20,598 nt of DNA from assembly GCA_035560935.1 (NCBI GenBank), contig DATMYQ010000318.1:1-20598 (forward strand). Direction: 5' to 3'. The number at the start of each line of letters is the position of its first letter. Position 1 is the stretch's first letter. This document shows, in pieces, positions 14,622-20,598 of this stretch. This DNA comes from DATMYQ01 sp035560935 (GTDB taxonomy: Bacteria; Bacillota; Negativicutes; Sporomusales; Sporomusaceae). The notes under the pieces were generated by a model. That model searched no databases. It worked only from the letters and a program-made list of their open reading frames with translations, and was not told where the DNA came from. A program made the position numbers and the translations under genes.

Positions 14622-16451
14622 ATGTGCGGTATTGTTGGATATATTGGACCGAATCCTGCGGCGCCTTTTCTGTTAGAGGGCTTGTCAAAATTAGAATATC
14701 GGGGCTATGATTCCGCCGGGATCGCCGTCTTTGACGGTAAAACCATTCATGTGGCCAAAAGTGTAGGCCGGCTTGCTTCGCTGCAGCAAATCGTGGAAGC
14801 GAACCCGCTGCAGGGGCAGATTGGCATTGGTCATACCCGCTGGGCGACTCATGGACGCCCGTCGGACTCTAACTCACATCCTCACACCGATTGCACCGGG
14901 CGCTTCGTCGTGGTACATAACGGGATTGTGGAAAATTATTTAACTTTAAAAGAAGAATTACTGGCTAAAGGTCATGAATTCACTTCCGAGACGGACACCG
15001 AAGTGGTGGCACATCTCCTGGAAGATTGTTTTACCGGTAATTTTGAAGAAGCCGTGAAAAAAGTACTGGCCCAGATCGCAGGTTCTTACGCACTGGTCTT
15101 TATGAGCCTGGACGAACCGGATAAACTGATTTGCACTAAACAGGATAATCCGATGGTTATTGGCCTGGGTAATGGAGAAAATTTTATCGCTTCCGATATT
15201 CCCGCGATTATCAATCGGACCCGCAAAACATATATTCTCAACGATGGTGAGGTGGCTATTGTCACCGCTGATTCGGTTTGGGTCACCAATCGCCAGGGGG
15301 TGCCGGTTACCAAGAAAATCTTCGAAGTGTATTGGGATGCCCAAGCTGCGGAAAAAGGCGGCTACGAGCATTTTATGATTAAGGAGATTTACGATCAGCC
15401 CAAAGCTGTACGTGATACTATGACCGGTCGTATTGCCAAAGATGATATTGGCTTTATCTTTGACGAATTAAATTGGACTGCCGATGAGATGGCGGCCATT
15501 AAGAAAATTTTTATCATTGCCTGCGGTACTGCTTATCATGCCGGACTGGTGGGGAAACACTACCTGGAGAAGATGGCCCGTATCCCGGTGGAAGTTGACG
15601 TGGCTTCAGAGTTCCGTTACCGTTCACCACTGGTTGATGATCAGACGATGGTCATCGTCGTCAGCCAGTCCGGCGAAACCATTGATACTTTGGCAGCATT
15701 GAAGGAATCCAAGCGGCTGGGTGCCCGGACTTTGGCTGTGACCAACGTTGTGGGTTCCTCCATGGCCCGGGAAGCGGATCAGGTGGTCTATACCTGGGCT
15801 GGTCCGGAAATCGCCGTGGCGTCCACTAAAGCGTACGTCACGCAGCTGGTGCTGTTGTCGATGCTGGCCGGCTATCTGGCGAATGTGCGCGGCACTGTTT
15901 CTGTCGAAGAAACCCGTGCTCTCTGCCAGGGCCTGAAAAATCTGCCGGCGCAGATTCACGAAATCATGGAAGATGTGGAGTCCATTAAAACCTTCGCGAC
16001 ACAGTACGGCTACAACGATGACGTATTCTTCATCGGTCGTTCGTTAGACCACGCGGTGGCACTGGAAGGTTCACTGAAACTAAAAGAAATATCTTATATC
16101 CATGCGGAAGCCTATGCTGCCGGCGAACTTAAACATGGTACCCTGGCGCTGATTGTTGAAGGGGTGCCGGTTATTGCGCTGGCTACCCAGCATGATGTTT
16201 ACGAGAAAATGCTTAGCAACATTAAGGAAGTCAAAGCCCGGGACGCCGTGGTCATCGGGGTGGCGCTCAAAGGTGATAAAGAAATTGAAAAGTATGTTGA
16301 CCACACTATTTTTGTTCCCCAAACGGAAAAATATCTGGCGCCAATTTTAGCTGTTATTCCGCTGCAGTTACTGGCGTACTATGCTGCCGTTACCCGTGGG
16401 TGCGATGTTGACAAGCCCCGTAACCTGGCAAAAAGCGTTACCGTAGAGTAG
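14622..16451 (+). CDS. glmS: GlmS, glutamine-fructose-6-phosphate aminotransferase
   Basis: GlmS makes glucosamine-6-phosphate from fructose-6-phosphate and glutamine, the first step to UDP-GlcNAc. The product is 609 residues, the same as E. coli GlmS. The N-terminal glutaminase domain begins MCGIVGYIG, and Cys2 must become the N-terminal nucleophile, so the start is ATG 14622 with AGGAGG at 14608-14613. The frame happens to stay open upstream to 14484, but that extension would bury the cysteine. Two SIS sugar-isomerase domains follow (SQSGETIDT near the first), and the C terminus KPRNLAKSVTVE is the canonical one. Expression is controlled by the ribozyme upstream, which responds to the enzyme's own product. 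Confidence 0.98.
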   Translation: MCGIVGYIGPNPAAPFLLEGLSKLEYRGYDSAGIAVFDGKTIHVAKSVGRLASLQQIVEANPLQGQIGIGHTRWATHGRPSDSNSHPHTDCTGRFVVVHNGIVENYLTLKEELLAKGHEFTSETDTEVVAHLLEDCFTGNFEEAVKKVLAQIAGSYALVFMSLDEPDKLICTKQDNPMVIGLGNGENFIASDIPAIINRTRKTYILNDGEVAIVTADSVWVTNRQGVPVTKKIFEVYWDAQAAEKGGYEHFMIKEIYDQPKAVRDTMTGRIAKDDIGFIFDELNWTADEMAAIKKIFIIACGTAYHAGLVGKHYLEKMARIPVEVDVASEFRYRSPLVDDQTMVIVVSQSGETIDTLAALKESKRLGARTLAVTNVVGSSMAREADQVVYTWAGPEIAVASTKAYVTQLVLLSMLAGYLANVRGTVSVEETRALCQGLKNLPAQIHEIMEDVESIKTFATQYGYNDDVFFIGRSLDHAVALEGSLKLKEISYIHAEAYAAGELKHGTLALIVEGVPVIALATQHDVYEKMLSNIKEVKARDAVVIGVALKGDKEIEKYVDHTIFVPQTEKYLAPILAVIPLQLLAYYAAVTRGCDVDKPRNLAKSVTVE

Positions 16452-16473
16452 CGGTGTGCCTGGAAAGCCGGCT

Positions 16474-16502
16474 ATTGTAGAACTATAATATAGTTCTACA
16501 AT
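16474..16502. repeat. Perfect 29-base inverted repeat after glmS
   Basis: ATTGTAGAACTATA (16474-16487) is the reverse complement of TATAGTTCTACAAT (16489-16502), with a single central A. No T-run follows on either strand, so it is not a standard terminator. It begins 22 bases after the glmS stop and is followed at once by A-rich tandem repeats. Confidence 0.8.
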
Positions 16503-16504
16503 GT

Positions 16505-16558
16505 AATAAAAAAGTTTGTAGTGAATAAAAAAGTTTGAAAAAACGATAATAAAGTTTA
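16505..16558. repeat. A-rich tandem repeats
   Basis: AATAAAAAAGTTTG occurs identically at 16505-16518 and 16524-16537, a 19-base period. A shortened third copy AATAAAGTTTA is at 16548-16558, with its GTTT 21 bases after the previous one. The copies thus fall on nearly the same helix face, about two turns apart. The function is unknown. Confidence 0.6.
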
Positions 16559-16584
16559 GAAATTTTTGTTGTAGGCAGGAAATT

Positions 16585-16641
16585 GCCGCCAATTTATGGT
16601 AATCATGCTTTAAGATTATCATGAAGGGGCGGCTTTTCTTT
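16585..16641 (+). terminator. Probable glmS terminator
   Basis: GCCGCC (16585-16590) pairs with GGCGGC (16628-16633), which is followed by TTTTCTTT. Inside, ATGGTAATC pairs with GATTATCAT (one G-U) around a 9-base loop. The long two-part stem with a T-rich tail is a plausible intrinsic terminator, about 134 bases after the glmS stop. Confidence 0.6.
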
Positions 16642-16708
16642 ATGGCAAAATATCAATATGCCTGAACGGAGGAAAAGAGCCAAAAGTAGAGGAAGGAAAA
16701 ACCGATAG

Positions 16709-17030
16709 GATTATCCGATCGTCAGGTTTGACCAGTCCAACTGTGTTGAACTGATTATGGGCAAAGGCCTGCCGGAGAGTGGGATGGATTCCCGGACTTT
16801 TTACCTGATTTCCGGGTGGATGTTTAAATGGCGGGATCTTTTTGATCCGGCTGGGGTGTGGATGAGGTTGCCATAAGACAAAGTGTTGGCTGTTATGACC
16901 GGATATTGTTTACCGATTCCGGTATCGGTGAGATCAGCTACTGGAATTTTTTGAATATACCAGGGTGCCTATTGAAGTTCAGCAGGGAAGCTTGGACGAA
17001 TTCAATAAAAATATTGTGGCAGCAATCTGA
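16709..17030 (+). pseudogene. DUF1638-family remnant 1 (C-terminal part, frameshifted)
   Basis: Three reading frames joined end to end give a DUF1638-like C-terminal half. Frame one (from 16709) reads PIVRFDQSNCVELIMG and RTFYLISGWM. Frame two (from about 16858) reads YDRILFTDSGIGEISYW. Frame three (from 16944, to TGA 17028-17030) reads EFFEYTRVPIEVQQGSLDEF. These match the family pattern PR-DC-LLG, GTYYLT-GW, and a final FIDTG block before a GSL segment. The second break looks like loss of one G (TGG-GAA now TGGAA). The N-terminal part is absent. The family assignment comes from recalled motifs. DUF1638 genes often sit near corrinoid methyltransferase genes in anaerobes. Confidence 0.62.
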
Positions 17031-17062
17031 CAGGCTATAGCAGTGGCAGAGCAGAGAACAGC

Positions 17063-17257
17063 ATGACAAATCAGGAGTTGCTCCAGGTGTTAAAAAAAGA
17101 AGCCGGTATTTTGATTATGGCAGAAGTTGCCCTGTGAGTTTTGGATAACGGATCGGCGTCGCAACCTGACAAACGACTCCGGTATCTTGCCAACCGGGTT
17201 GATGAGTACAACCGGCAGACACTGCAGAGATTAAGAGCAGAGATAGTGTCGATGTGA
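17063..17257 (+). pseudogene. Unrecognised short ORF with an in-frame TGA
   Basis: From ATG 17063 the frame reads MTNQELLQVLKKEAGILIMA, meets TGA at 17135-17137, then stays open in a coding-looking way (DKRLRYLANRVDEYNRQTLQ) to TGA 17255-17257. It would encode 64 residues if read through. I do not recognise it. It sits between two DUF1638 remnants and its end overlaps the GTG where the second begins, as in an old operon. A point mutation is the simplest reading; selenocysteine is possible but no SECIS-like element was evident. Confidence 0.4.
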
Positions 17258-17647
17258 TAGCTGACATTGATTTTGAATCTTTTAATGAGTTTGCCTTGCT
17301 CCTTACCCAATATCTTACAGACAATGCTCCCGGTCAGGAAAACCTACAAACGCATCCTAAGAAACTGCATTGTGAGTTGCAAAGGCTGCTTAATGATTCG
17401 GTGGGGTATGAAAAAATCATTCTGACGTGGTCTCTGCAGCGGAGCTGCCAAAGGGTTACAAGCAGGAGCTAGTCCATTAATTATACCGAGAGTTTACGAT
17501 TGCATATCCCTATTTCTGGGATCGAGAGAACAATATAACTGCCTAAGCAAGGAAGAAAGAGGCACTTTATATTTTGCTTGTGGATGGATGACTGCTGGGG
17601 ATGATATCTTCTCCGAGCATCAGCGGTGCTCAATGAAAGGAGCTTTT
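17254..17647 (+). pseudogene. DUF1638-family remnant 2 (N-terminal and middle part, frameshifted)
   Basis: From GTG 17254 one frame gives DIDFESFNEFALLLTQYL, then HPKKLHCELQRLL and GYEKIILTWSL, matching the DUF1638 N-terminal pattern that leads to a YxxILLxYGLCG block. At about 17437 the match moves to the next frame: SGAAKGLQAGASPLIIPRVY, DCISLFLGSREQY, RGTLYFACGWMTAGDD. A single extra base near 17437 explains the break. The C-terminal FIDTG part is missing; instead the frame runs without a stop into the DUF3786 gene. This is a different paralogue from remnant 1, since both contain the PR-DC to GW region with different sequence. No functional product is expected. Confidence 0.65.
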
Positions 17648-18274
17648 ATGAGTAGTGGTTATGAGCAAATTTATGAAAATCTAATACCTAAATTGAGTAA
17701 ATGCGATTTATCAGAGGTTGCCGAACGGCTGGGCCTATCACTTCGATCGGATGGTGCCGTTTCTGTCAATTTTCTTGGCCGGGAATACGAGATTAGTTCC
17801 CGCGGTGTTAATCCGACGGACGGTAAGCCGGTTAATGTCAACAACCGCAGTGTGCTAGCTTATTACACATTGTCTCAAGGCATGGGTGAACCTGAATTTT
17901 CGTATGTGCCGATTTCTTATCATACCGGATCAGGAATAATACTCACAAATACAAAATGGATGACTGACCCGCTAAGTAAAGCATTCAATGGAAACTATGA
18001 AGCATTCAGCGAAACCATGTTCAAATTAGGTGGGATTTTTAATGGCAAGCTGAAATCGGATGCCTATTCATGGTTTCTGAAAATATTGCCGAAAATCCCC
18101 CTGCAAATTATTTATCATGATGGTGATGCTGAGTTTCCCTGTGAAGTTCGGATTTTGTTTGATAAAAATGCTTCGCGCTTTTTGGAGTTTGAATGTCTGG
18201 CTTTTTTAGAGGGATGCCTTATAAGAGCCATGATTATGATTGCCCAAACGGGAGACACGACAGGATGGGTATAA
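17648..18274 (+). CDS. DUF3786-family protein
   Basis: This 208-residue soluble protein has no signal or membrane segment. The LGREYEISSRGV segment near residue 40 and the C-terminal LPKIPLQIIYHDGDAEFPCE, RILFDKNASRFLEFE block are the marks of DUF3786, a family of unknown function found mainly in anaerobes. ATG 17648 follows AAAGGAG (17636-17642). The frame is open upstream to 17438, but that part is a DUF1638 remnant, so the internal ATG with its own ribosome site is the better start. Length and motifs look intact, unlike everything directly upstream. Whether it is still expressed is unclear, since no promoter was seen and its likely operon has decayed. Confidence 0.72.
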   Translation: MSSGYEQIYENLIPKLSKCDLSEVAERLGLSLRSDGAVSVNFLGREYEISSRGVNPTDGKPVNVNNRSVLAYYTLSQGMGEPEFSYVPISYHTGSGIILTNTKWMTDPLSKAFNGNYEAFSETMFKLGGIFNGKLKSDAYSWFLKILPKIPLQIIYHDGDAEFPCEVRILFDKNASRFLEFECLAFLEGCLIRAMIMIAQTGDTTGWV

Positions 18275-18280
18275 TACTAA

Positions 18281-18300
18281 AAAGAAAATGCGTTTTCTTT
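18281..18300. terminator. Weak A/T hairpin between DUF3786 and the TetR gene
   Basis: AAAGAAAA (18281-18288) pairs with TTTTCTTT (18293-18300) around TGCG, seven bases after the DUF3786 stop. The stem contains one G-C pair only. On the - strand it is followed by TTAG. It could be a weak bidirectional terminator. The remaining sequence to 18423 shows a 7-bp inverted repeat (ATGAGAT 18326-18332 with ATCTCAT 18352-18358) and no gene. Confidence 0.3.
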
Positions 18301-18423
18301 CAATCTATGAAATATTTACGCCTCCATGAGATAGTGCTGATGCAAGCAAGGATCTCATTAGCAAAACGCGGATTTCGTACGTAAGCAATTTTTTGAATGA
18401 GTTCAATTAAAAATTATATTTTC

Positions 18424-19098
18424 CTATTCACCGTCTGGAGTTTTTTTGCTTTTTCGGGATGCCGCTATGATCCCGTCAATCAGCAACTCTATTGCTTTAT
18501 CCTGCATTGCTCCTTTTATAGGTATTAAATGCGGCGGAATAACAGCCTGATTGACAATTAAGCTCGCGACCCCCTGCGTGTGAGCCCAAAGGCTGAAAGC
18601 AAGCAAATCGGGCTCGCAATTTGTTATCTCCTGATCTTTCATAATCGTTATAACAAGCTGAACCAACGTATTCCAGCACTCTATACCTGCCTCGTACAGT
18701 TCCGGATATTCCCTGTAATCGGGGGCTGAAGGACCAAAAATCAGGCGGAACAGTTCAACTTCCCGTTGAGCAAAACCCACATAAGTTCTCACTAACCGGA
18801 TCAGTTGTTCTTTGGAGTCCTGGTGAATATCGGCTACGCCAAGCAATTCTTTTGATAAGATACGGAATCCTTCTGCCGCAACCGAGGCAACGAGGGCGGT
18901 CTTATCTTTAAAATGATGGGCAGGCGCGGCATGAGATACGCCTGCTGCCTTAGCTACTTTTCTCAGCGTCAAACCGGCAACACCGTCAACAGCAAGAATT
19001 TGCAACGCGGTTTGAATGAGTGCCTCCCGCAAATTTCCATGATGATAATGTGATTGGTCTTTCGGTGTTATCATAATTCCAGGATGCTTACTATCCAT
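18424..19098 (-). CDS. TetR-family transcriptional regulator (WHG C-terminal type)
   Basis: This 224-residue protein starts with a short tail and HYHHGNLREALIQTAL, then a TetR helix-turn-helix (GLTLRKVAKAAGVSHAAPAHHF, about residues 40-62). The N-terminal YHHGNLR pattern is characteristic of TetR proteins with the WHG-type ligand domain, which fills the rest. The start is the ATG read from 19098 downwards, with AAAGGAG on the - strand at 19104-19110. A perfect 35-bp palindrome (19122-19156) lies just upstream and is the obvious operator, implying self-repression. It diverges from a 75-residue orphan gene. Its ligand is unknown. Confidence 0.9.
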   Translation of the reverse strand: MDSKHPGIMITPKDQSHYHHGNLREALIQTALQILAVDGVAGLTLRKVAKAAGVSHAAPAHHFKDKTALVASVAAEGFRILSKELLGVADIHQDSKEQLIRLVRTYVGFAQREVELFRLIFGPSAPDYREYPELYEAGIECWNTLVQLVITIMKDQEITNCEPDLLAFSLWAHTQGVASLIVNQAVIPPHLIPIKGAMQDKAIELLIDGIIAASRKSKKTPDGE

Positions 19099-19121
19099 TG
19101 TATCTCCTTTCGATATTCTGG

Positions 19122-19156
19122 CAACGACTATCTTGACACTGTCAAGATAGTCGTTG
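19122..19156. promoter_or_regulatory. Perfect 35-bp palindromic operator
   Basis: CAACGACTATCTTGACA (19122-19138) is the exact reverse complement of TGTCAAGATAGTCGTTG (19140-19156), with one central C. It lies between the divergent TetR gene and the 75-residue ORF and overlaps promoter elements for both directions. This is the expected site for the TetR repressor. Its length suggests binding of two dimers. Confidence 0.88.
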
Positions 19157-19162
19157 TATTAT
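19133..19162 (+). promoter_or_regulatory. Rightward promoter inside the operator
   Basis: TTGACA (19133-19138) lies in the palindrome and is followed after 18 bases by TATTAT (19157-19162). It points to the 75-residue ORF, with a predicted start near 19169. Bound repressor would cover the -35 box. Confidence 0.65.
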
Positions 19163-19187
19163 ATAGGCATATACTGTATTGTATCAC
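19158..19187 (-). promoter_or_regulatory. Leftward promoter for the TetR gene
   Basis: On the - strand TATAAT (19158-19163) is preceded after 18 bases by GTGATA (19182-19187), which matches four of six -35 positions. Transcription would start at about 19151, inside the palindrome, so repressor would block it. Its -10 box overlaps that of the rightward promoter by five bases. Confidence 0.55.
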
Positions 19188-19245
19188 GCTTAATTAAAAC
19201 CAGGAAAAAAGCTACAAAAAAAATTACTATGTGGGAGGTGAAAAA

Positions 19246-19473
19246 ATGCTTACCACTATTATTCAAGGCATCCCTGTCGCAGCAGATCTATCGCTGCTAC
19301 CGGAACAAATTAATCTGATTATAGCAGAGTTGAAGCAGGCCTGGGCTTGGGAAGGTCGGCAGGTCGGAAGAGTAGAAATCGTTTGTTCTGGACAAATGAT
19401 TCATATTGTGTCATACGAAAAACCGGTTTTTCAGTGCATACCTTCAGACTTTTACGAAACAAAAGGAGCATGA
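19246..19473 (+). CDS. Hypothetical 75-residue protein, divergent from the TetR gene
   Basis: I do not recognise this protein. It starts MLTTIIQGIPVAADLSLLPE, contains a probable amphipathic helix (EQINLIIAELKQAWAWE) followed by beta-like strands (GRVEIVCSGQMIHIVSYE), and ends in SDFYETKGA. It has two cysteines, no signal peptide and no membrane segment. ATG 19246 is supported by GGGAGGTG at 19233-19240; an in-frame GTG at 19231 overlaps that site. The only visible promoter is the one embedded in the 35-bp operator, so it is probably the main target of the TetR protein. No enzyme or pump gene follows in this unit, which is unusual for a TetR target. Confidence 0.72.
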   Translation: MLTTIIQGIPVAADLSLLPEQINLIIAELKQAWAWEGRQVGRVEIVCSGQMIHIVSYEKPVFQCIPSDFYETKGA

Positions 19474-19609
19474 TTGACGTCCCAGCTTTAGGATAGCCAA
19501 GGTTGCCTCGCTTTTTTAGTCATAACCGTCTTTATGATGCGAAATACAAAATAATTCTTTTCCTATTGTTCTCGAAACATTACGATTACTATTAGCAGGA
19601 GGGAAAGAA
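19474..19609. other. Gap between the 75-residue gene and the second TetR gene
   Basis: The gap holds a weak hairpin (GC-AGG / CCT-GC) ending in TTTTTT around 19490-19518, a possible terminator for the small gene. A 6-bp inverted repeat, TCATAA with TTATGA, follows near 19522-19539. No gene is visible, and no clear promoter was found for the next gene. Confidence 0.3.
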
Positions 19610-20188
19610 ATGGGACGAAGTAAAGAATTTGAGGAAAGTGTAGTTCTCCAGAAAGCTATGGAATTATTTTGGAAACAAGGATATGAAAAGACATCTTTGA
19701 ACGACCTGGTAGAGCATATGGGAATCCATCGTAGAAGTTTATATGGTACCTTCGGTGATAAGCATACATTATTTTTAAAAACGATAGATTGCTTCGGAGA
19801 ATTTATAAAAGCCAGACTGAAATTTGCAATTTCACGCGCAGAAACGGCAAAACAAGCTATACAGTGTATCTTTGATTTTATGATTGAAGGAAGCGGGGAT
19901 AGAGCATTAGGTTGCCTATTTGTAAACTCAGCAACTGAGATGGCACCCAGAGATAAAGAGGTAGAAGAAAAGGCGAAAGAAGCATTTATGCAATTGGAGC
20001 ATCTTCTTGCGGATATTATTCGCAAAGGACAGCAAGCAGGTGAGTTTCGATGTGATTATGATGCTGAAGTTTTGGCAGAAAGCCTGCATAATGCGTTGCT
20101 TGGGATTCGAGTACTTGCAAGAACCTCGGCTAGCAAAGAAAAGTTGCAGCGGATAGCGGATTTTTCCTTAGCAATTTTGAACGAATGA
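19610..20188 (+). CDS. TetR/AcrR-family transcriptional regulator
   Basis: This 192-residue protein has an N-terminal TetR helix-turn-helix: FWKQGYEKTSLNDLVEHMGI and HRRSLYGTFGDK, within residues 1-60. It belongs to the GRxxEFD/E-type subfamily, whose C-terminal domain carries a GCLFVNSATE-like segment. ATG 19610 follows AGGAGGG (19597-19603) at six bases. An operator-like imperfect palindrome lies 16 bases after its stop, ahead of the reductase fragments, so its target is likely the downstream gene, possibly with itself. It shares little with the other TetR in the window. The ligand is unknown. Confidence 0.9.
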   Translation: MGRSKEFEESVVLQKAMELFWKQGYEKTSLNDLVEHMGIHRRSLYGTFGDKHTLFLKTIDCFGEFIKARLKFAISRAETAKQAIQCIFDFMIEGSGDRALGCLFVNSATEMAPRDKEVEEKAKEAFMQLEHLLADIIRKGQQAGEFRCDYDAEVLAESLHNALLGIRVLARTSASKEKLQRIADFSLAILNE

Positions 20189-20204
20189 AATTTTTTGCAC
20201 CAAC

Positions 20205-20220
20205 GAGAATGATCGTTCTC
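20205..20220. promoter_or_regulatory. TetR-type operator-like palindrome
   Basis: GAGAATGATCGTTCTC is a 16-bp inverted repeat with one mismatched position pair and the centre GATC. It lies in the 97-base gap between the second TetR gene and the reductase fragment. A smaller repeat, TTCAT-AAA-ATGAA, follows at 20231-20243, and TAAAAT (20235-20240) could be a -10 box. Confidence 0.55.
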
Positions 20221-20285
20221 AAAAAATGCGTTCATAAAATGAAATGGTGTGCCTATTGTAGGTCCGATAAGGAAAGGAATGCTGA

Positions 20286-20474
20286 ATGATGAAAATAGCG
20301 AAGCTGATTCAAAGAAAAGCCTATGAACTAGGGTATGAGAAGTGCGGCATTATTCCAGTCAATATGTTGGAGGGCTACAAAGAAAAAGTTGAAGAACGTA
20401 TTCGGAAGGTTCCGGAATCTGAACAGTTTTATCGAATGATTCAATTAGAAAATCCACAGATCGAGTATCCCTGA
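20286..20474 (+). pseudogene. N-terminal fragment of a QueG-like 4Fe-4S double-cluster protein
   Basis: The 62 residues (starting at ATG 20286 or 20289, after GGAAAGG at 20271-20277) contain AYELGYEKCGIIPVNMLEGY and end QIEYP. This resembles the start of epoxyqueuosine-reductase-like iron-sulfur proteins from clostridia, where I recall the text continuing EYPWAK. Here the next codons are TGA GCG AAA, so a TGG-to-TGA change is the simplest reading. The remaining domains, including all cluster cysteines, are absent. The assignment is from memory of the family N terminus. The gene is probably the target of the TetR protein upstream. Confidence 0.5.
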
Positions 20475-20481
20475 GCGAAAA

Positions 20482-20580
20482 ATGATTGAACATAAAGCGT
20501 ATCAATTAGGCTTTGAAGCTGGTGGCATTGTTCCGGTTCAGACTGTAGACGGTTTTATGCGGAAAAGTCCGGATATATGA
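20482..20580 (+). pseudogene. Second, diverged copy of the same N-terminal fragment
   Basis: From ATG 20482 the 32 residues read MIEHKAYQLGFEAGGIVPVQ and then TVDGFMRKSPDI before TGA 20578-20580. It aligns without gaps to the previous fragment (LIQRKAYELGYEKCGIIPVN), with about half of the residues identical, so it is a diverged paralogue rather than a recent duplication. Lack of one T in the TTTT at 20553-20556 would explain the early stop, since the next frame is open to the window end (YAEKSGYMTAIYVK). The window ends before this can be settled. Confidence 0.45.
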
Positions 20581-20598
20581 CTGCAATATATGTTAAAA

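Noticed and set aside
18193..18384. 63-residue ORF overlapping the end of the DUF3786 gene
   Set aside because: It has no ribosome site, overlaps the hairpin at 18281-18300, and shows no recognisable similarity.
19516..20025. 169-residue ORF antisense to the second TetR gene
   Set aside because: It is a shadow of a clear TetR gene, with serine- and asparagine-rich composition and no start signal.
1..20598. CRISPR arrays, insertion sequences, tRNA or rRNA genes, phage genes
   Set aside because: No regularly spaced repeats, transposase-like proteins, cloverleaf sequences with CCA ends, or phage proteins were seen on either strand.

Overview
The window looks like chromosomal DNA of an anaerobic Gram-positive-lineage bacterium (Bacillota). 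I infer class Negativicutes, Sporomusa/Pelosinus-like. The reasons are consensus AGGAGG ribosome binding sites, a glmS ribozyme, the cdaA-cdaR-glmM order, and remnants of DUF1638 and DUF3786, families typical of strict anaerobes. The class assignment rests on gene content and general resemblance, not on a search.

Bases 1-7960 hold a tightly packed arginine operon on the + strand: argJ, argB, argD, argF, two GNAT acetyltransferases, argG, argH. With argC (presumably just upstream, outside the window) this is a nearly full cyclic pathway from glutamate to arginine. ArgJ recycles the acetyl group. ArgB carries the N-terminal helix and C-terminal signature of arginine-inhibited kinases, so the feedback point is visible. 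argB/argD and argG/argH overlap, while hairpins lie between argJ/argB and between the second GNAT gene and argG. A perfect-consensus promoter sits across the argH stop codon and should drive ilvE (8038-9111), which ends in a very strong terminator.

Bases 9308-16451 form a cell-envelope block: cdaA (c-di-AMP synthase), cdaR (its membrane partner), a COG2509-type FAD dehydrogenase, glmM, and glmS preceded by a glmS ribozyme. It links c-di-AMP signalling to UDP-GlcNAc precursor supply. The 562-base glmM-glmS gap holds two hairpins, an unexplained structured stretch, the ribozyme, and a further terminator-shaped hairpin just before the glmS ribosome binding site.

Bases 16452-17647 are a gene graveyard. 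After an odd palindrome with A-rich repeats and the probable glmS terminator come two different, frameshifted DUF1638 remnants with a small broken ORF between them. The second remnant runs in frame into an apparently intact DUF3786 gene (17648-18274).

Bases 18424 to the end are more AT-rich and regulatory. A TetR-family gene on the - strand and a 75-residue orphan on the + strand diverge from a perfect 35-bp palindrome that overlaps opposing promoters. A second TetR gene follows, with an operator-like palindrome behind it, then two tandem, truncated N-terminal pieces resembling a 4Fe-4S double-cluster (QueG-like) reductase. The best candidates for something undescribed are the TetR/75-residue divergon, the decaying DUF1638/DUF3786 cluster, and the structured RNA flanking the glmS ribozyme.
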